Source: Desulfobacteraceae bacterium (GTDB lineage Bacteria; Desulfobacterota; Desulfobacteria; Desulfobacterales; UBA5616). From it: 42,639 nt of DNA. The notes under the pieces are model-generated. The model ran no database searches. It was not told the origin of the DNA and was given only the letters and a program-made list of their open reading frames with translations. Numbering within the stretch: position 1 is the stretch's first letter; every line of letters starts with the position of its first letter. The stretch covers positions 1 to 42,639 of the forward strand of contig VMSV01000254.1 in the NCBI GenBank assembly GCA_013791935.1, in the 5' to 3' direction. Of this stretch, positions 26,657-34,934 are shown piece by piece. Position numbers and translations under genes: made by a program.

Positions 26657-28456
26657 ATGAAAACAGCGGGTCATAAGAAAAAACTGGAGGCCATTTTTAA
26701 CCAGGCGCCGGAATTAAAACTGATTTTGTATTCCAAGGAATCGATGGAAATCAAAAGAACCGAAATCCGCGATTTTTTGTCCGGATTGCTGATTCAAGCC
26801 TTCAGCGACAACCCTCAAGCGGCTCCTTTGGAATGGATTCTTGTGCGGGATTCCATTATTGCGTTCCGAAACATTCTCTCCCTTCGAAGTGAAAACCTGG
26901 TTGGATTCAGTTTTTTGCAATATCTGGAGGACCTTATCCATAAAAAAGATTTAAAGGACGTGGAGAGACCCAGCCCCGGGTTTTTAGAAGAAATCAACCA
27001 CCTCATGAAAGGTCTTATGGGGAAAAGCGACCTGTACCAGGAAAAGGCGCCGGCCTTTTTGAAATACCAGGGTCAAAAGGCGGCCCGTTTGCGCTCTAAG
27101 GACCTCTCAAAAATGGCCCGACAGAGCCAAAATTACATCAGCCGATATCTTTCCGGACTGGACAAAGAAGTGGTTCGACAAAGAAGTGAAAATAAAAGCC
27201 GCATCATGAAATATTTCGGGTCCACGGAAGCTGAATGGAACGACTGGCGTTGGCATATTCGGCATATTATTCGGGATGCAGACACCTTGACGAAACTGAT
27301 CCGGCTGACTCCCGAAGAATACCAGGCGGTGAAACTCAGTAAAAGCTATAAAAGTCCTTTCGGTATCACCCCCCATTACCTGGCGCTCATGGACCCTGAT
27401 CCTGAAAGCGGAAAAGACCGGGCTGTCCGGGCCCAGGTCATCCCCTCTCTCCATTACCTCAAGGGTTTAAAGGCGAACAGGGAAAACTCGGGAAAATCCA
27501 TGGATTTCATGCTCGAGGGGGATACGTCTCCCATCGAGGGCATTACACGGCGGTATCCGGAAATCGTGATCTTAAAACCTGTTCTGACTTGCCCTCAGAT
27601 CTGTGTTTACTGCCAGCGGAATTGGGAAATTGAGGAGGTTTACTCCCCCAATGCAGCACTTTCCAAAAAGAAATTGCAGGCGGCTCTGGAGTGGATCAAG
27701 AACACACCGGAAATCAGTGAGGTGCTCATCACCGGGGGAGACCCTCTTATCCTTGAGGATGACAGGCTTGAAGAAATCATCGCCGCCCTGGCGGCCATTG
27801 CCCACGTGGAGAGAATCCGCATAGGGACGAGAACCATCGTAACCCTTCCCCAGCGCATCACAGATCATTTTGTTCGAATGCTCAATCGTTTCCACATTCC
27901 CGGAGAAAGGGAAATCATCGTGGTCACCCATTTTGAGCATCCCTATGAATTGTCCCCGGAAAGCCAAAATGCCATTCAGAAAATCAGACAGTACGGAATG
28001 GTGGTTTACAACCAGATGGTCTATACCTATTACAACTCGCGGAAATTTGAAGCCGTGGCTTTGCGGAAGGCCTTAAGGCTTGCAGGGGTCATCCCCTATT
28101 ACACCTTTAATACCAAGGGCAAAGAAGAAACCATTGATTTTCGGGTCCCCATTCCCCGGCTTCTCCAGGAGCAGCATGAGGAAGCCCGGCTCATGCCCGG
28201 AACCCTGAGAACCGACGAGACCGTATTCAATGTGCCGAAACTGGGGAAGAACTACCTCCGGGCGCGTCAGCACCGGGATGTGATTTCCATCCTTCCCGAT
28301 GGCCGCAGGGTGTATGAATTCCATCCCTGGGAAAAGAAGCTGGCCCTTGTGGATACCTATCTATACACGGATGTATCGATTTATGATTATCTCAAAAGGT
28401 TGAAGGCGGACGGCGAAAATCTGGCCGATTATCAATCCATCTGGTATTACTATTAG
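26657..28456 (+). CDS. KamA-family radical SAM protein (lysine 2,3-aminomutase-like)
   Basis: The family moves an amino group between carbons 2 and 3 of lysine or related amino acids, using a [4Fe-4S] cluster, SAM and PLP. The radical SAM motif is C312-x3-C316-x2-C319 in 'LTCPQICVYCQRNW', and 'EVLITGGDPLILEDDRLEEIIAAL' is the SAM-binding GGDP segment. At 599 residues it is longer than the classic enzyme (about 416), with an extra N-terminal helical region of about 190 residues. The classic PLP-lysine loop GGGGK is absent; 'FNVPKLGKNYLRA' (K528, K531) stands at the corresponding C-terminal place. Substrate is therefore uncertain: beta-lysine for osmoprotection is one option. ATG 26657 follows AGGGGGAT. 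The gene converges on the GGDEF gene with 14 bp between them. Confidence 0.88.
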   Translation: MKTAGHKKKLEAIFNQAPELKLILYSKESMEIKRTEIRDFLSGLLIQAFSDNPQAAPLEWILVRDSIIAFRNILSLRSENLVGFSFLQYLEDLIHKKDLKDVERPSPGFLEEINHLMKGLMGKSDLYQEKAPAFLKYQGQKAARLRSKDLSKMARQSQNYISRYLSGLDKEVVRQRSENKSRIMKYFGSTEAEWNDWRWHIRHIIRDADTLTKLIRLTPEEYQAVKLSKSYKSPFGITPHYLALMDPDPESGKDRAVRAQVIPSLHYLKGLKANRENSGKSMDFMLEGDTSPIEGITRRYPEIVILKPVLTCPQICVYCQRNWEIEEVYSPNAALSKKKLQAALEWIKNTPEISEVLITGGDPLILEDDRLEEIIAALAAIAHVERIRIGTRTIVTLPQRITDHFVRMLNRFHIPGEREIIVVTHFEHPYELSPESQNAIQKIRQYGMVVYNQMVYTYYNSRKFEAVALRKALRLAGVIPYYTFNTKGKEETIDFRVPIPRLLQEQHEEARLMPGTLRTDETVFNVPKLGKNYLRARQHRDVISILPDGRRVYEFHPWEKKLALVDTYLYTDVSIYDYLKRLKADGENLADYQSIWYYY

Positions 28457-28470
28457 CCCCGGAAAGCAGG

Positions 28471-29373
28471 TTAGGCAAAGGTGATGCAGTTTCTACCGGC
28501 GGACTTGCTTTGATATAACAGGTCATCGGATCTTTTTAGAATAGTCAGGGAAGTGTCATCATCCCTGACTATGGTGGCTCCTGCGGACAGGGTGACATTA
28601 ATCTTTTTGTTTTCATATTCAATGTAGGAGCCGGCAACTAGAGCCCTCAGTCGATCAGCTATCATTTTCAGATCGTCTTCCCGGATATTCCGAACAATCC
28701 CGATGAATTCTTCTCCTCCCCATCTGCCGAAGATGTCAAAAGGTCTTGCGCTTTTAACCAGGGTATCTGCAACGAATTTCAATACTTTGTCACCTGTATC
28801 ATGCCCATGGGTATCATTGATGTTCTTGAAATGATCAATGTCCATGAAAATTAGACCAAAAGGAATATCAAAACGTTTTTTTTCCTCGAAACGAAGTCTG
28901 ATCTCTCTTTCAAGGTAGTTCCGATTGGCAAGCTGGGTCAGGTTGTCTAAAAGCGCCAGTTTTTCAAGCTCTTGAATTCTAATTAAATTCGCTTTCTGAT
29001 CGCTGATGTCACTGAAAAGTTCAACCCCGCCTATAATTTCACCTGCATCATCGGTTAAAGCCGTGGCTCTGATAACAACGGGGATTCTGTGCCCGTCTTT
29101 ATGGTGCAAATACACTTCACTCTCACGCGAAATACCGTCCTTTAGGGTCGCTTTCATGGGACAGCCGGAAATGCAGAGATTGTTTCCTTTTTCATCGATG
29201 TGGGTCAAGATGTTGTCTGAACAATGACGCCCGGTCACCTCCATAGTTTTAAACCCGGAAATTTTTTCTGCAGCTTTATTCCAGTAAGTGATTTTACAAT
29301 CCCGATCAACGAAGTACAAGCCGTCATAAAGATTTTCCATAATTTTTTCAAAAACAGGCTGATTGAGATCCAT
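28471..29373 (-). CDS. PAS-GGDEF diguanylate cyclase
   Basis: A soluble 300-residue enzyme expected to make cyclic di-GMP from two GTP. The PAS domain (about 8-128) has 'YDGLYFVDRDCKITYWNKAAEKISGF' and the cysteines C51, C67 and C71 ('HCSDNI', 'LCISGCPMKATLKDG'). The GGDEF domain (about 138-298) has 'DNLTQLANR', 'FMDIDHFKNINDTHGH' and the active loop GGEEF (219-223). The product-inhibition I-site is present: R210-x2-D213 lies five residues before GGEEF. ATG 29373 is chosen because AAAGGAGACAAA precedes it; the longer frame to 29466 has a non-conserved N-terminus. It is downstream of the LysE-type gene on the same strand. Confidence 0.95.
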   Translation of the reverse strand: MDLNQPVFEKIMENLYDGLYFVDRDCKITYWNKAAEKISGFKTMEVTGRHCSDNILTHIDEKGNNLCISGCPMKATLKDGISRESEVYLHHKDGHRIPVVIRATALTDDAGEIIGGVELFSDISDQKANLIRIQELEKLALLDNLTQLANRNYLEREIRLRFEEKKRFDIPFGLIFMDIDHFKNINDTHGHDTGDKVLKFVADTLVKSARPFDIFGRWGGEEFIGIVRNIREDDLKMIADRLRALVAGSYIEYENKKINVTLSAGATIVRDDDTSLTILKRSDDLLYQSKSAGRNCITFA

Positions 29374-29501
29374 TTTGTCTCCTTTGGATAACCCTGAGGT
29401 TTTAGACAGGCCAGACAGGGATGCAAAACGGTCCTTGTCTCCTATCAATTCCCATTGAAAAAACAAAGGCGTAAAAGAAATATTATAAAATAATCGGCAT
29501 A

Positions 29502-30128
29502 TTAACGACTGGTGGAGGCCAGTTTTAAGGCCAGCAGAATAAATACCGTTCCCGCCACCCGGTTCATGATGACCTGAGCCTTCGCGGATCGGCTGAACCA
29601 GCCCCCGATGGATCCGGCCAGAAAGGCGATGCCCCCGAAAATCAGAAGGGTAGCCAAGATGAAAATTCCCCCCAGAAGAACAATCTGAACGGTCAAGGAA
29701 CCCCGGGCCGGATCTGCAAACTGGGGCAGGAAAGCAAGGAAAAAAATGGATACCTTGGGGTTGGTGATATTCATGAGAATGCCCCGGCGGTAGAGCTTGC
29801 CGAGACTTTTTTTCCCATGGGCGCTTCCGGTAATTTCAGAGGCGGAGGCCCTGAATGCCTGCCAGGCCAGCCAGGCCAGGTAGCAGGCCCCGAAGATTTT
29901 CAGACCTGTGAAGGCGATTTCAGACACCTTGAATATGGCTGCAACTCCGAAGGCAACGGCTGTGGTATGAACGATAAGCCCGGTGCAAAGGCCAAACATG
30001 ACAAAAATGCCTGATATTCTTCCATAGAGTGCGGCTTGGGTCAGGACAAAGATGTTGTCCGGCCCCGGGGCCAGGGCCAGTATGACGGAAGCAGCAAAAA
30101 AGGCTGCAAGGGTTTCAACGGGGATCAC
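29502..30128 (-). CDS. LysE/RhtB family amino-acid exporter
   Basis: A 208-residue inner-membrane protein with about six hydrophobic segments. The N-terminus 'FFAASVILALAPGPDNIFVLTQAALYGRISGIFVMFGLCTGLIVH' carries the LysE family signature A-L-x-P-G-P, and 'GILMNITNPKVSIFFLAFLPQF' is the second hallmark (NPK motif). Members export lysine, homoserine, threonine or other small metabolites; the substrate cannot be assigned. GTG 30128 is the start, with AGGAAA nine bases upstream. It is bounded upstream by a putative terminator after the Cache receptor gene and followed by the GGDEF gene in the same direction. Confidence 0.93.
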   Translation of the reverse strand: MIPVETLAAFFAASVILALAPGPDNIFVLTQAALYGRISGIFVMFGLCTGLIVHTTAVAFGVAAIFKVSEIAFTGLKIFGACYLAWLAWQAFRASASEITGSAHGKKSLGKLYRRGILMNITNPKVSIFFLAFLPQFADPARGSLTVQIVLLGGIFILATLLIFGGIAFLAGSIGGWFSRSAKAQVIMNRVAGTVFILLALKLASTSR

Positions 30129-30279
30129 TTGAAAAATTTCCTGTTGTTCAAAAATTATGGCCGATGAAAAAATAAATTGAATTCAGAAAACTCAAATTTA
30201 ACGAGCCATGCACAGGAATCTTATACCTTCTGATGATCCTTCTGGCAAGACCCTTTTGGGGACATTGTCAAGAAGGACC

Positions 30280-30298
30280 GCCGGTGTCGTTCACCGGC
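30280..30298 (-). terminator. putative terminator after the Cache chemoreceptor gene
   Basis: GCCGGTG and CACCGGC form a 7-bp GC-rich stem with a 5-nt loop, 15 bp beyond the receptor stop codon. The following minus-strand run is pyrimidine-rich but not a clean T-tract, so termination strength is uncertain. Confidence 0.5.
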
Positions 30299-30312
30299 CG
30301 GATAGGAGCGCA

Positions 30313-32223
30313 TCAGACCTTTGAACCCCCCACAATGGCCGCCAGTTCTTCCACCATGAACTTCATTTCTTCGGCCTGGGCATTCAATTGTTCTCCGGCT
30401 GAAGCCGATTCCTCTGCGCTGGCTGCATTCTGTTGCACCACCTTGTCCATTTCAGCCACGGACTCGTTGGTCTGGTCTATTCCGTGGGCCTGCTCATTGG
30501 AGGCCGCCGAAATTTCTCCCACGAGTTCAGCCACTTTTTCCGCACGTTTCACCACGTGGACGAAATCCTGTGCAGTCTTTGTTGTTAAGTCAGCTCCTTC
30601 TTTCACTTTTTTAACGGTTTGCTCAATCATGCCAGCGGTGTTTTTGGCTGCTTCAGCCGCACGCATGGCAAGATTTCTCACTTCATCAGCCACCACAGCA
30701 AACCCGGCCCCGGCTTCACCGGCCCGTGCTGCTTCAACTGCTGCATTCAACGCCAGAAGGTTGGTCTGGAACGCGATCTCATCAATGGTTTTGATAATTT
30801 TGGATGTTTCTTCGGAAGCCTTGGAGATCTCTTCCATGGAGGTGCTCAACTGGCCCATGGACCCATTGGCCTGACCCATGACCTGCTTGGTTTCATGCAT
30901 CAGCTTGTCTGCTTGGCCCGCATGGTCGGCGTTTTGTTTGATCATGGAAGACATCTCTTCCAAGGATGCCGACGTTTCTTCAATGGCGGCGGCCTGCTCG
31001 CTTGCACCCTGGGCAAGCAATTGACCGGCCGATGACACCTGGCCTGCAGCTGAGGCAACTTCCTGGGCGCTGTTGTTCATTTTTTCACTGATCCGCCGGA
31101 TGGGCTCAGACACTCCCACGGCAATCCAGAAAATGGCTGCGGCCAGAATTAAAAATCCGAGGACGCTGGCTGCAATGGCCAAGGTCAATGCCTGCATGGG
31201 TTTCTCCATCACGCTTTTTAAGGGGATGCCCACTGCAAAGGCCCAGGGCGTTTCTGATTTGCCTATAATGAAAGGCACCGTCTCTATGAATAGATCGCTG
31301 TCCATGGCAGAGGAAAAAACCGTAAAAGCGTATTCTCGCCCATCTCTGACAGAATCGGCAAATGCCGTTATATGGTCGCCGGTCATATCGGCTTCAACAT
31401 CCCTCATCTGTTTGCCCAACCGCTGGGGATCAAAACTCGCCGCGACAGTGCCCTGATTGGCGAAGACCGCTGTAACGCCGGTTCCAAAAGGTTTGATACC
31501 GGTGACCAGGTTCTGCAGCCTGTCCAACTGAACGTCGACGCCGGCCACTCCCACAACCTGGCCTTGGATGATTATGGGTACAACCAGGCTGGTCATGAGC
31601 ACTTCCTTGTTGTTGACTTTATAAACGTAAGGTTCGACAATGGTTTCCTTGCCGGAATTTCTCGCCAGTAGATAATAGTCACCCGCACCGGTTTTGTCGT
31701 AACCCAATAGGGGTTCAAGGGCCGACGTTCCGGATCCACTATTCCAATAAGGAATAAATCTGCCCGTGGCGTCATGCCCTGGCTCGTTGGCATGTTTGCT
31801 GTCTTCTCCATCCAGAGCATTAGGTTCCCAGCATGTCCAAACACCGATAAAATGAGGGTTGCGTTCCAAGGTGTTTTTTAATATCGCGTTTAAAAGGTCA
31901 CGGCCTACGCTGCCATGGCTTTTGGCAGCTTCAAAAGCATGGGCAAGGGTTCTGGCCGAATCCATGGCCACTTCCAATTCAGCGTCAATCTCATTGGCAT
32001 ACCGGTAAGCCATTTCGCCTGCCTTGGACAGGGATTCTGCTTTTAGCGTTTTCATGAGGGAAACGGAAAGGAATGTGACAACGAACGCCATGACCAGGAA
32101 TACGATCAATAGAATCGGTAATGTCAACCTGAGTTTCAGAGAAAGTCTGGTTTTTATCCCGTTTAACATTTGGCTGGCCCCTGTTTGATGGCTGTTCTTT
32201 CCCATCAGGGAATTCTTGGACAT
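30313..32223 (-). CDS. membrane chemoreceptor with periplasmic double-Cache domain
   Basis: The 636-residue methyl-accepting protein has TM1 (about 34-57), a periplasmic dCache_1-like sensor (about 60-345: '[16 protein letters not shown]', '[20 protein letters not shown]', '[35 protein letters not shown]'), TM2 (about 350-372), and a cytoplasmic signalling hairpin with the tip '[39 protein letters not shown]'. The WxPN...D...GRFIPYW Cache pattern often binds amino acids or small organic acids; the ligand is not assignable. No canonical HAMP is obvious, only a short linker after TM2. AAGGATAAAAAT precedes ATG 32223. It stands apart from the che operon and could couple to it or to another CheA. 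Confidence 0.95.
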   Translation of the reverse strand: MSKNSLMGKNSHQTGASQMLNGIKTRLSLKLRLTLPILLIVFLVMAFVVTFLSVSLMKTLKAESLSKAGEMAYRYANEIDAELEVAMDSARTLAHAFEAAKSHGSVGRDLLNAILKNTLERNPHFIGVWTCWEPNALDGEDSKHANEPGHDATGRFIPYWNSGSGTSALEPLLGYDKTGAGDYYLLARNSGKETIVEPYVYKVNNKEVLMTSLVVPIIIQGQVVGVAGVDVQLDRLQNLVTGIKPFGTGVTAVFANQGTVAASFDPQRLGKQMRDVEADMTGDHITAFADSVRDGREYAFTVFSSAMDSDLFIETVPFIIGKSETPWAFAVGIPLKSVMEKPMQALTLAIAASVLGFLILAAAIFWIAVGVSEPIRRISEKMNNSAQEVASAAGQVSSAGQLLAQGASEQAAAIEETSASLEEMSSMIKQNADHAGQADKLMHETKQVMGQANGSMGQLSTSMEEISKASEETSKIIKTIDEIAFQTNLLALNAAVEAARAGEAGAGFAVVADEVRNLAMRAAEAAKNTAGMIEQTVKKVKEGADLTTKTAQDFVHVVKRAEKVAELVGEISAASNEQAHGIDQTNESVAEMDKVVQQNAASAEESASAGEQLNAQAEEMKFMVEELAAIVGGSKV

Positions 32224-32347
32224 ATTTTTATCCTTAATGAATGGGTGGGTATTTTATGTAAATCGATTAAGAAGATTCAATAAACCAATAGCAGGAATCT
32301 GATGAGATGCGTTTTGAGGCCGATGCGGTATATTGTCTTTAATATCT

Positions 32348-32375
32348 CTATCGTCAGATTTCGGGGAATACTTGA
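32348..32375 (-). promoter_or_regulatory. possible sigma-28-like promoter for the Cache receptor gene
   Basis: On the minus strand TCAAGTAT, 12 bases, then GACGATAG resembles the sigma-28 boxes TAAAGTTT-N11-GCCGATAA, with 6 of 8 in the -10 box but one base too much spacing. It lies about 125 bp before the receptor start. Many receptor genes use sigma-28, but this match is weak. Confidence 0.25.
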
Positions 32376-32444
32376 AAAAATTTTTGGTTTGAATTTTATG
32401 GCAATAGGACAGGCTGATCCAAAAAGGATCCTGCCGATGGGGTT

Positions 32445-32894
32445 TTATCTGTTTTTATTAAATTGGCTAATAAATATCCTTAAATAGCGTATACTCGAAA
32501 GAATGAGCGACAGCCCGATCCCGGTGTATAGCACAGACAGGTAGGTTTTGGAAATCGAGGAATGGCGCAGAAATACACCCAGGGTCGCCATGATGGCCAC
32601 GATGAGATAACTCTTCCACGTCATAAAGGAAAAGAGGCATTTCCCCCCTTCCATCAAAGAAATTCGGCCTAAATTTTTATCCACGATTTTTAAAAATCCA
32701 AAGTGATGGATCACCAGGGCTGCCGAAAGACCCAGCCCGACAAATAGAAAAGTGCCGCTCTCTTTAGAGGCATTTAACCAGGTATATGAAAAAGATAACA
32801 ACATCGTTCCAACGGCAACCCACACGAAACCTGACAAAAAGATCAGCATGTTTTTGCCGGCCACGGGTTTGAATTTATCCATCTTCTTAACCAT
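32445..32894 (-). CDS. small integral membrane protein of unknown function
   Basis: A 149-residue protein with four predicted membrane helices: 'MLIFLSGFVWVAVGTMLLSFSYTWL', 'TFLFVGLGLSAALVIHHFGFLKIV', 'SYLIVAIMATLGVFLRHSSI' and 'YLSVLYTGIGLSLILSSIRYL'. The start 'MDKFKPVAGKNMLIFLSG' and the pattern L-R-H-S-x-I-x-K resemble a hypothetical membrane family I have seen in many bacteria, without an assigned role. AGAGG lies upstream of ATG 32894; an internal ATG at residue 5 is possible. It is divergent from the MFS gene across a spacer that holds the MFS promoter. No function can be proposed. Confidence 0.8.
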   Translation of the reverse strand: MVKKMDKFKPVAGKNMLIFLSGFVWVAVGTMLLSFSYTWLNASKESGTFLFVGLGLSAALVIHHFGFLKIVDKNLGRISLMEGGKCLFSFMTWKSYLIVAIMATLGVFLRHSSISKTYLSVLYTGIGLSLILSSIRYLRIFISQFNKNR

Positions 32895-33073
32895 GCTTGC
32901 CTCTTCAAATCAAAGGGATTATTGACACCGGATGTATCCCACAAATCCTTTGTTCCATGGAAATCATTGTCCATCATCCGTTTGTCCTGCAATTATTATC
33001 TTTTTAAGGCACACGGATGACAGTATACCAGGACCCCGTTCCTTGGCAAGGGGGGTTAAAAAAATGTAAAAAA

Positions 33074-33102
33074 TTGACACAATCGTTTTGAACCGCCATA
33101 AT
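33074..33102 (+). promoter_or_regulatory. sigma-70 promoter for the MFS gene
   Basis: TTGACA (33074-33079, perfect -35) and CATAAT (33097-33102, five of six at -10) are separated by the ideal 17 bp. Transcription should start near 33108, about 60 nt before the likely start codon at 33171. Confidence 0.8.
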
Positions 33103-33121
33103 GAACGAAAACAATTCGTTC
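33103..33121. promoter_or_regulatory. operator-like palindrome on the MFS transcription start
   Basis: GAACGAA (33103-33109) and TTCGTTC (33115-33121) form a perfect 7-bp dyad around AACAA. It directly abuts the -10 box and covers the expected start of transcription, the usual place for a TetR- or MarR-type repressor. No regulator gene of that type is adjacent. Confidence 0.6.
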
Positions 33122-33170
33122 CTCCTGAACAGGGTGGATTGACTTGAATCCAAGCCTGGGAAAAATAATA

Positions 33171-34406
33171 ATGCCCAACACCTTCCGTGCTCTGAATTAT
33201 TCGGGTTATCGATATCTGTGGCTGGGTCAACTGGGGCACTCGGCGGCCATGTGGATGGAGCAGGTGGTACGCCCGCTGCTGATTCTTGAACTCACCGGTT
33301 CGGCCCTTCAGGTCGGATTCGTGGTCGCCCTGAGAATGACGCCCCAGCTGATTTTCGGACTCCTTGCCGGCGTTATCGCAGACCGGTACAACAAACAGCG
33401 TGTTCTCATGTTGAGCCAGACAGTCACGCTGATGATGCATCTTGTCCTCGCCGTTCTTATCCTTACCAAAAACATCGCAGTCTGGCATGTTTTCGTCACA
33501 GCTTTTATTTCAGGCGCCTCCATGGCCTTTAACCAGCCGGCCAGGCAATCCATGATTCCCTGTCTTGTGCCGGTAGAGATGATGTTAAACGCCATCGCTC
33601 TAAACACCGCGGCCATGAATACCATGAGGGTGCTGGGTGCGGGATTGGCCGGAGGGCTGCTGATATTTTTGGATTTCGGTGAGATTTATCTGCTCAACGC
33701 GATTATTTTTGTCTTTGTGATCTGGATGACCTCAAAAATTCGACTTCCGGACAATTCAAAGACTTCCGGTTCAGGGGATGCCTGTGAGCCTCCTGGAAAG
33801 ACAACCATTCTCCACGATCTTCTGGAGGGATTCCGGTATATGGCCGCCAACCGGGTTGTGTTATATCTGGTGGGGATGGCGTTGGTCCTGTTTCTTATTG
33901 GCCTACCCTATCAACAGGTTTTTATTCCCCTTCTGGCCCTTGATGTTCTGAAGATCGGGAGATCAGGAGCCGGATGGATGCTGGCCCTTACCGGTGCCGG
34001 TGCCCTCATGGGTTCTCTTGCCATGGCGTCCGTCAAACAATTGCCCCGGCGGGGGTTGATTTTAATGGGGCTTATCGTACTTTTCGGGGCGGCCTTGGCA
34101 CTGTTGTCCCAGAGCCGCGTGATGGTTCTTTCCGGTCTGGCCCTCATCATCGCAGGCGCGGTTGCCACAACTTATAATTCATTGAACATGTCTTTGCTGT
34201 TTGAACAATCGGACCGGCAATTCCACGGGCGGGTTTTGAGCCTCATGAGTCTTGATCGGGGTTTTGTTTCCCTCGGCGCAGTTGTGGCCGGCGCTCTTGC
34301 CGAAGGGCTGGGCCCTCAAACCGGTCTGTTGATTTTGGGGCTTTCCTGTATCAGTGTGATGGTGGTTCTGTTTTTTTTTCTTCCGGCTCTTCGAAAAATC
34401 AGTTGA
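33171..34406 (+). CDS. MFS transporter (EntS/MFS_3-like drug or siderophore exporter)
   Basis: About 411 residues with twelve hydrophobic segments. Hallmarks are the N-terminal 'FRALNYSGYRYLWLGQLGHSAAMWMEQVVRPLLI', the loop 2-3 motif 'GLLAGVIADRYNKQRVLMLSQ', and 'ISGASMAFNQPARQSMIPCLVP', the last being typical of the MFS_3 group that includes the enterobactin exporter EntS and related drug pumps. It likely exports a hydrophobic compound by proton antiport; the substrate is unknown. The family usually starts just before F-R-A-L, favouring ATG 33171; TTG 33144, with AGGGTGGA upstream, would add nine residues. A textbook promoter and a palindrome precede it, indicating repressed, inducible expression. 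Confidence 0.92.
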   Translation: MPNTFRALNYSGYRYLWLGQLGHSAAMWMEQVVRPLLILELTGSALQVGFVVALRMTPQLIFGLLAGVIADRYNKQRVLMLSQTVTLMMHLVLAVLILTKNIAVWHVFVTAFISGASMAFNQPARQSMIPCLVPVEMMLNAIALNTAAMNTMRVLGAGLAGGLLIFLDFGEIYLLNAIIFVFVIWMTSKIRLPDNSKTSGSGDACEPPGKTTILHDLLEGFRYMAANRVVLYLVGMALVLFLIGLPYQQVFIPLLALDVLKIGRSGAGWMLALTGAGALMGSLAMASVKQLPRRGLILMGLIVLFGAALALLSQSRVMVLSGLALIIAGAVATTYNSLNMSLLFEQSDRQFHGRVLSLMSLDRGFVSLGAVVAGALAEGLGPQTGLLILGLSCISVMVVLFFFLPALRKIS

Positions 34407-34439
34407 GTACAAAACGGTACCAGGTTTTTGACCATCGAA

Positions 34440-34904
34440 TTATGCTTCCAGTATTTTGGCGATGAGCTCTTCCCTTTTTTTATCCGTGAGATACGGCATG
34501 GTCTTTACGTCGCGGATCTTGTCTTCCCGGTCTTTTTTTCGTCCGGCCGCCTTGGCTGCTTTGGCAATCAGATCCTCCAAATCACAGGGTTTCATAACAT
34601 AATCAAACGCTCCGTTTTTCATGGCATCCACAGCGGAAGGAACGGTGGCGTGCCCCGTGAGCATGATCACTTCCAACATGGGATATTGCTTCTTGATGGC
34701 TTCAAGGGTTTCAATTCCGTCAATCCCCGGCATTTTGACATCCAGAACCACGACATCCACGGAAGCGTTGTTCTTCAAAAAGGCCAAAGCCTCCGATCCT
34801 GAAAATACGCAATCCACCGTAAATCCTCTTTGAACCAGGCGCCGGGCCATGGCTTCGATCAGGGGCTTTTCATCATCAACCAGCAGTAAATTAAACAAAG
34901 TCAT
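34440..34904 (-). CDS. stand-alone response regulator (receiver plus short tail)
   Basis: A 154-residue protein whose first 120 residues are a receiver of the NtrC/DctD class: 'LLLVDDEKPLIEAMARRL', D55 in 'VVVLDVKMPGIDG', 'VIMLTGHATVPSAVDAMKNGAFDYVMKPCD'. The HATVPSAVDAMKNGAFDY stretch is typical of receivers fused to sigma-54 activators, yet the protein ends after a charged helical tail. It follows the NifA-type activator gene by 30 bp on the same strand. One possibility is that the pair works as a split response regulator; this is inference. It converges on the MFS gene with 33 bp between them. Confidence 0.9.
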   Translation of the reverse strand: MTLFNLLLVDDEKPLIEAMARRLVQRGFTVDCVFSGSEALAFLKNNASVDVVVLDVKMPGIDGIETLEAIKKQYPMLEVIMLTGHATVPSAVDAMKNGAFDYVMKPCDLEDLIAKAAKAAGRKKDREDKIRDVKTMPYLTDKKREELIAKILEA

Positions 34905-34934
34905 AGAGGGGTCTCCTTGATGGCGGAATTTTGC

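Noticed and set aside
32964-33488. 174-codon frame on the minus strand
   Set aside because: It is antisense to the MFS gene and to its promoter, and the protein has no recognisable pattern.
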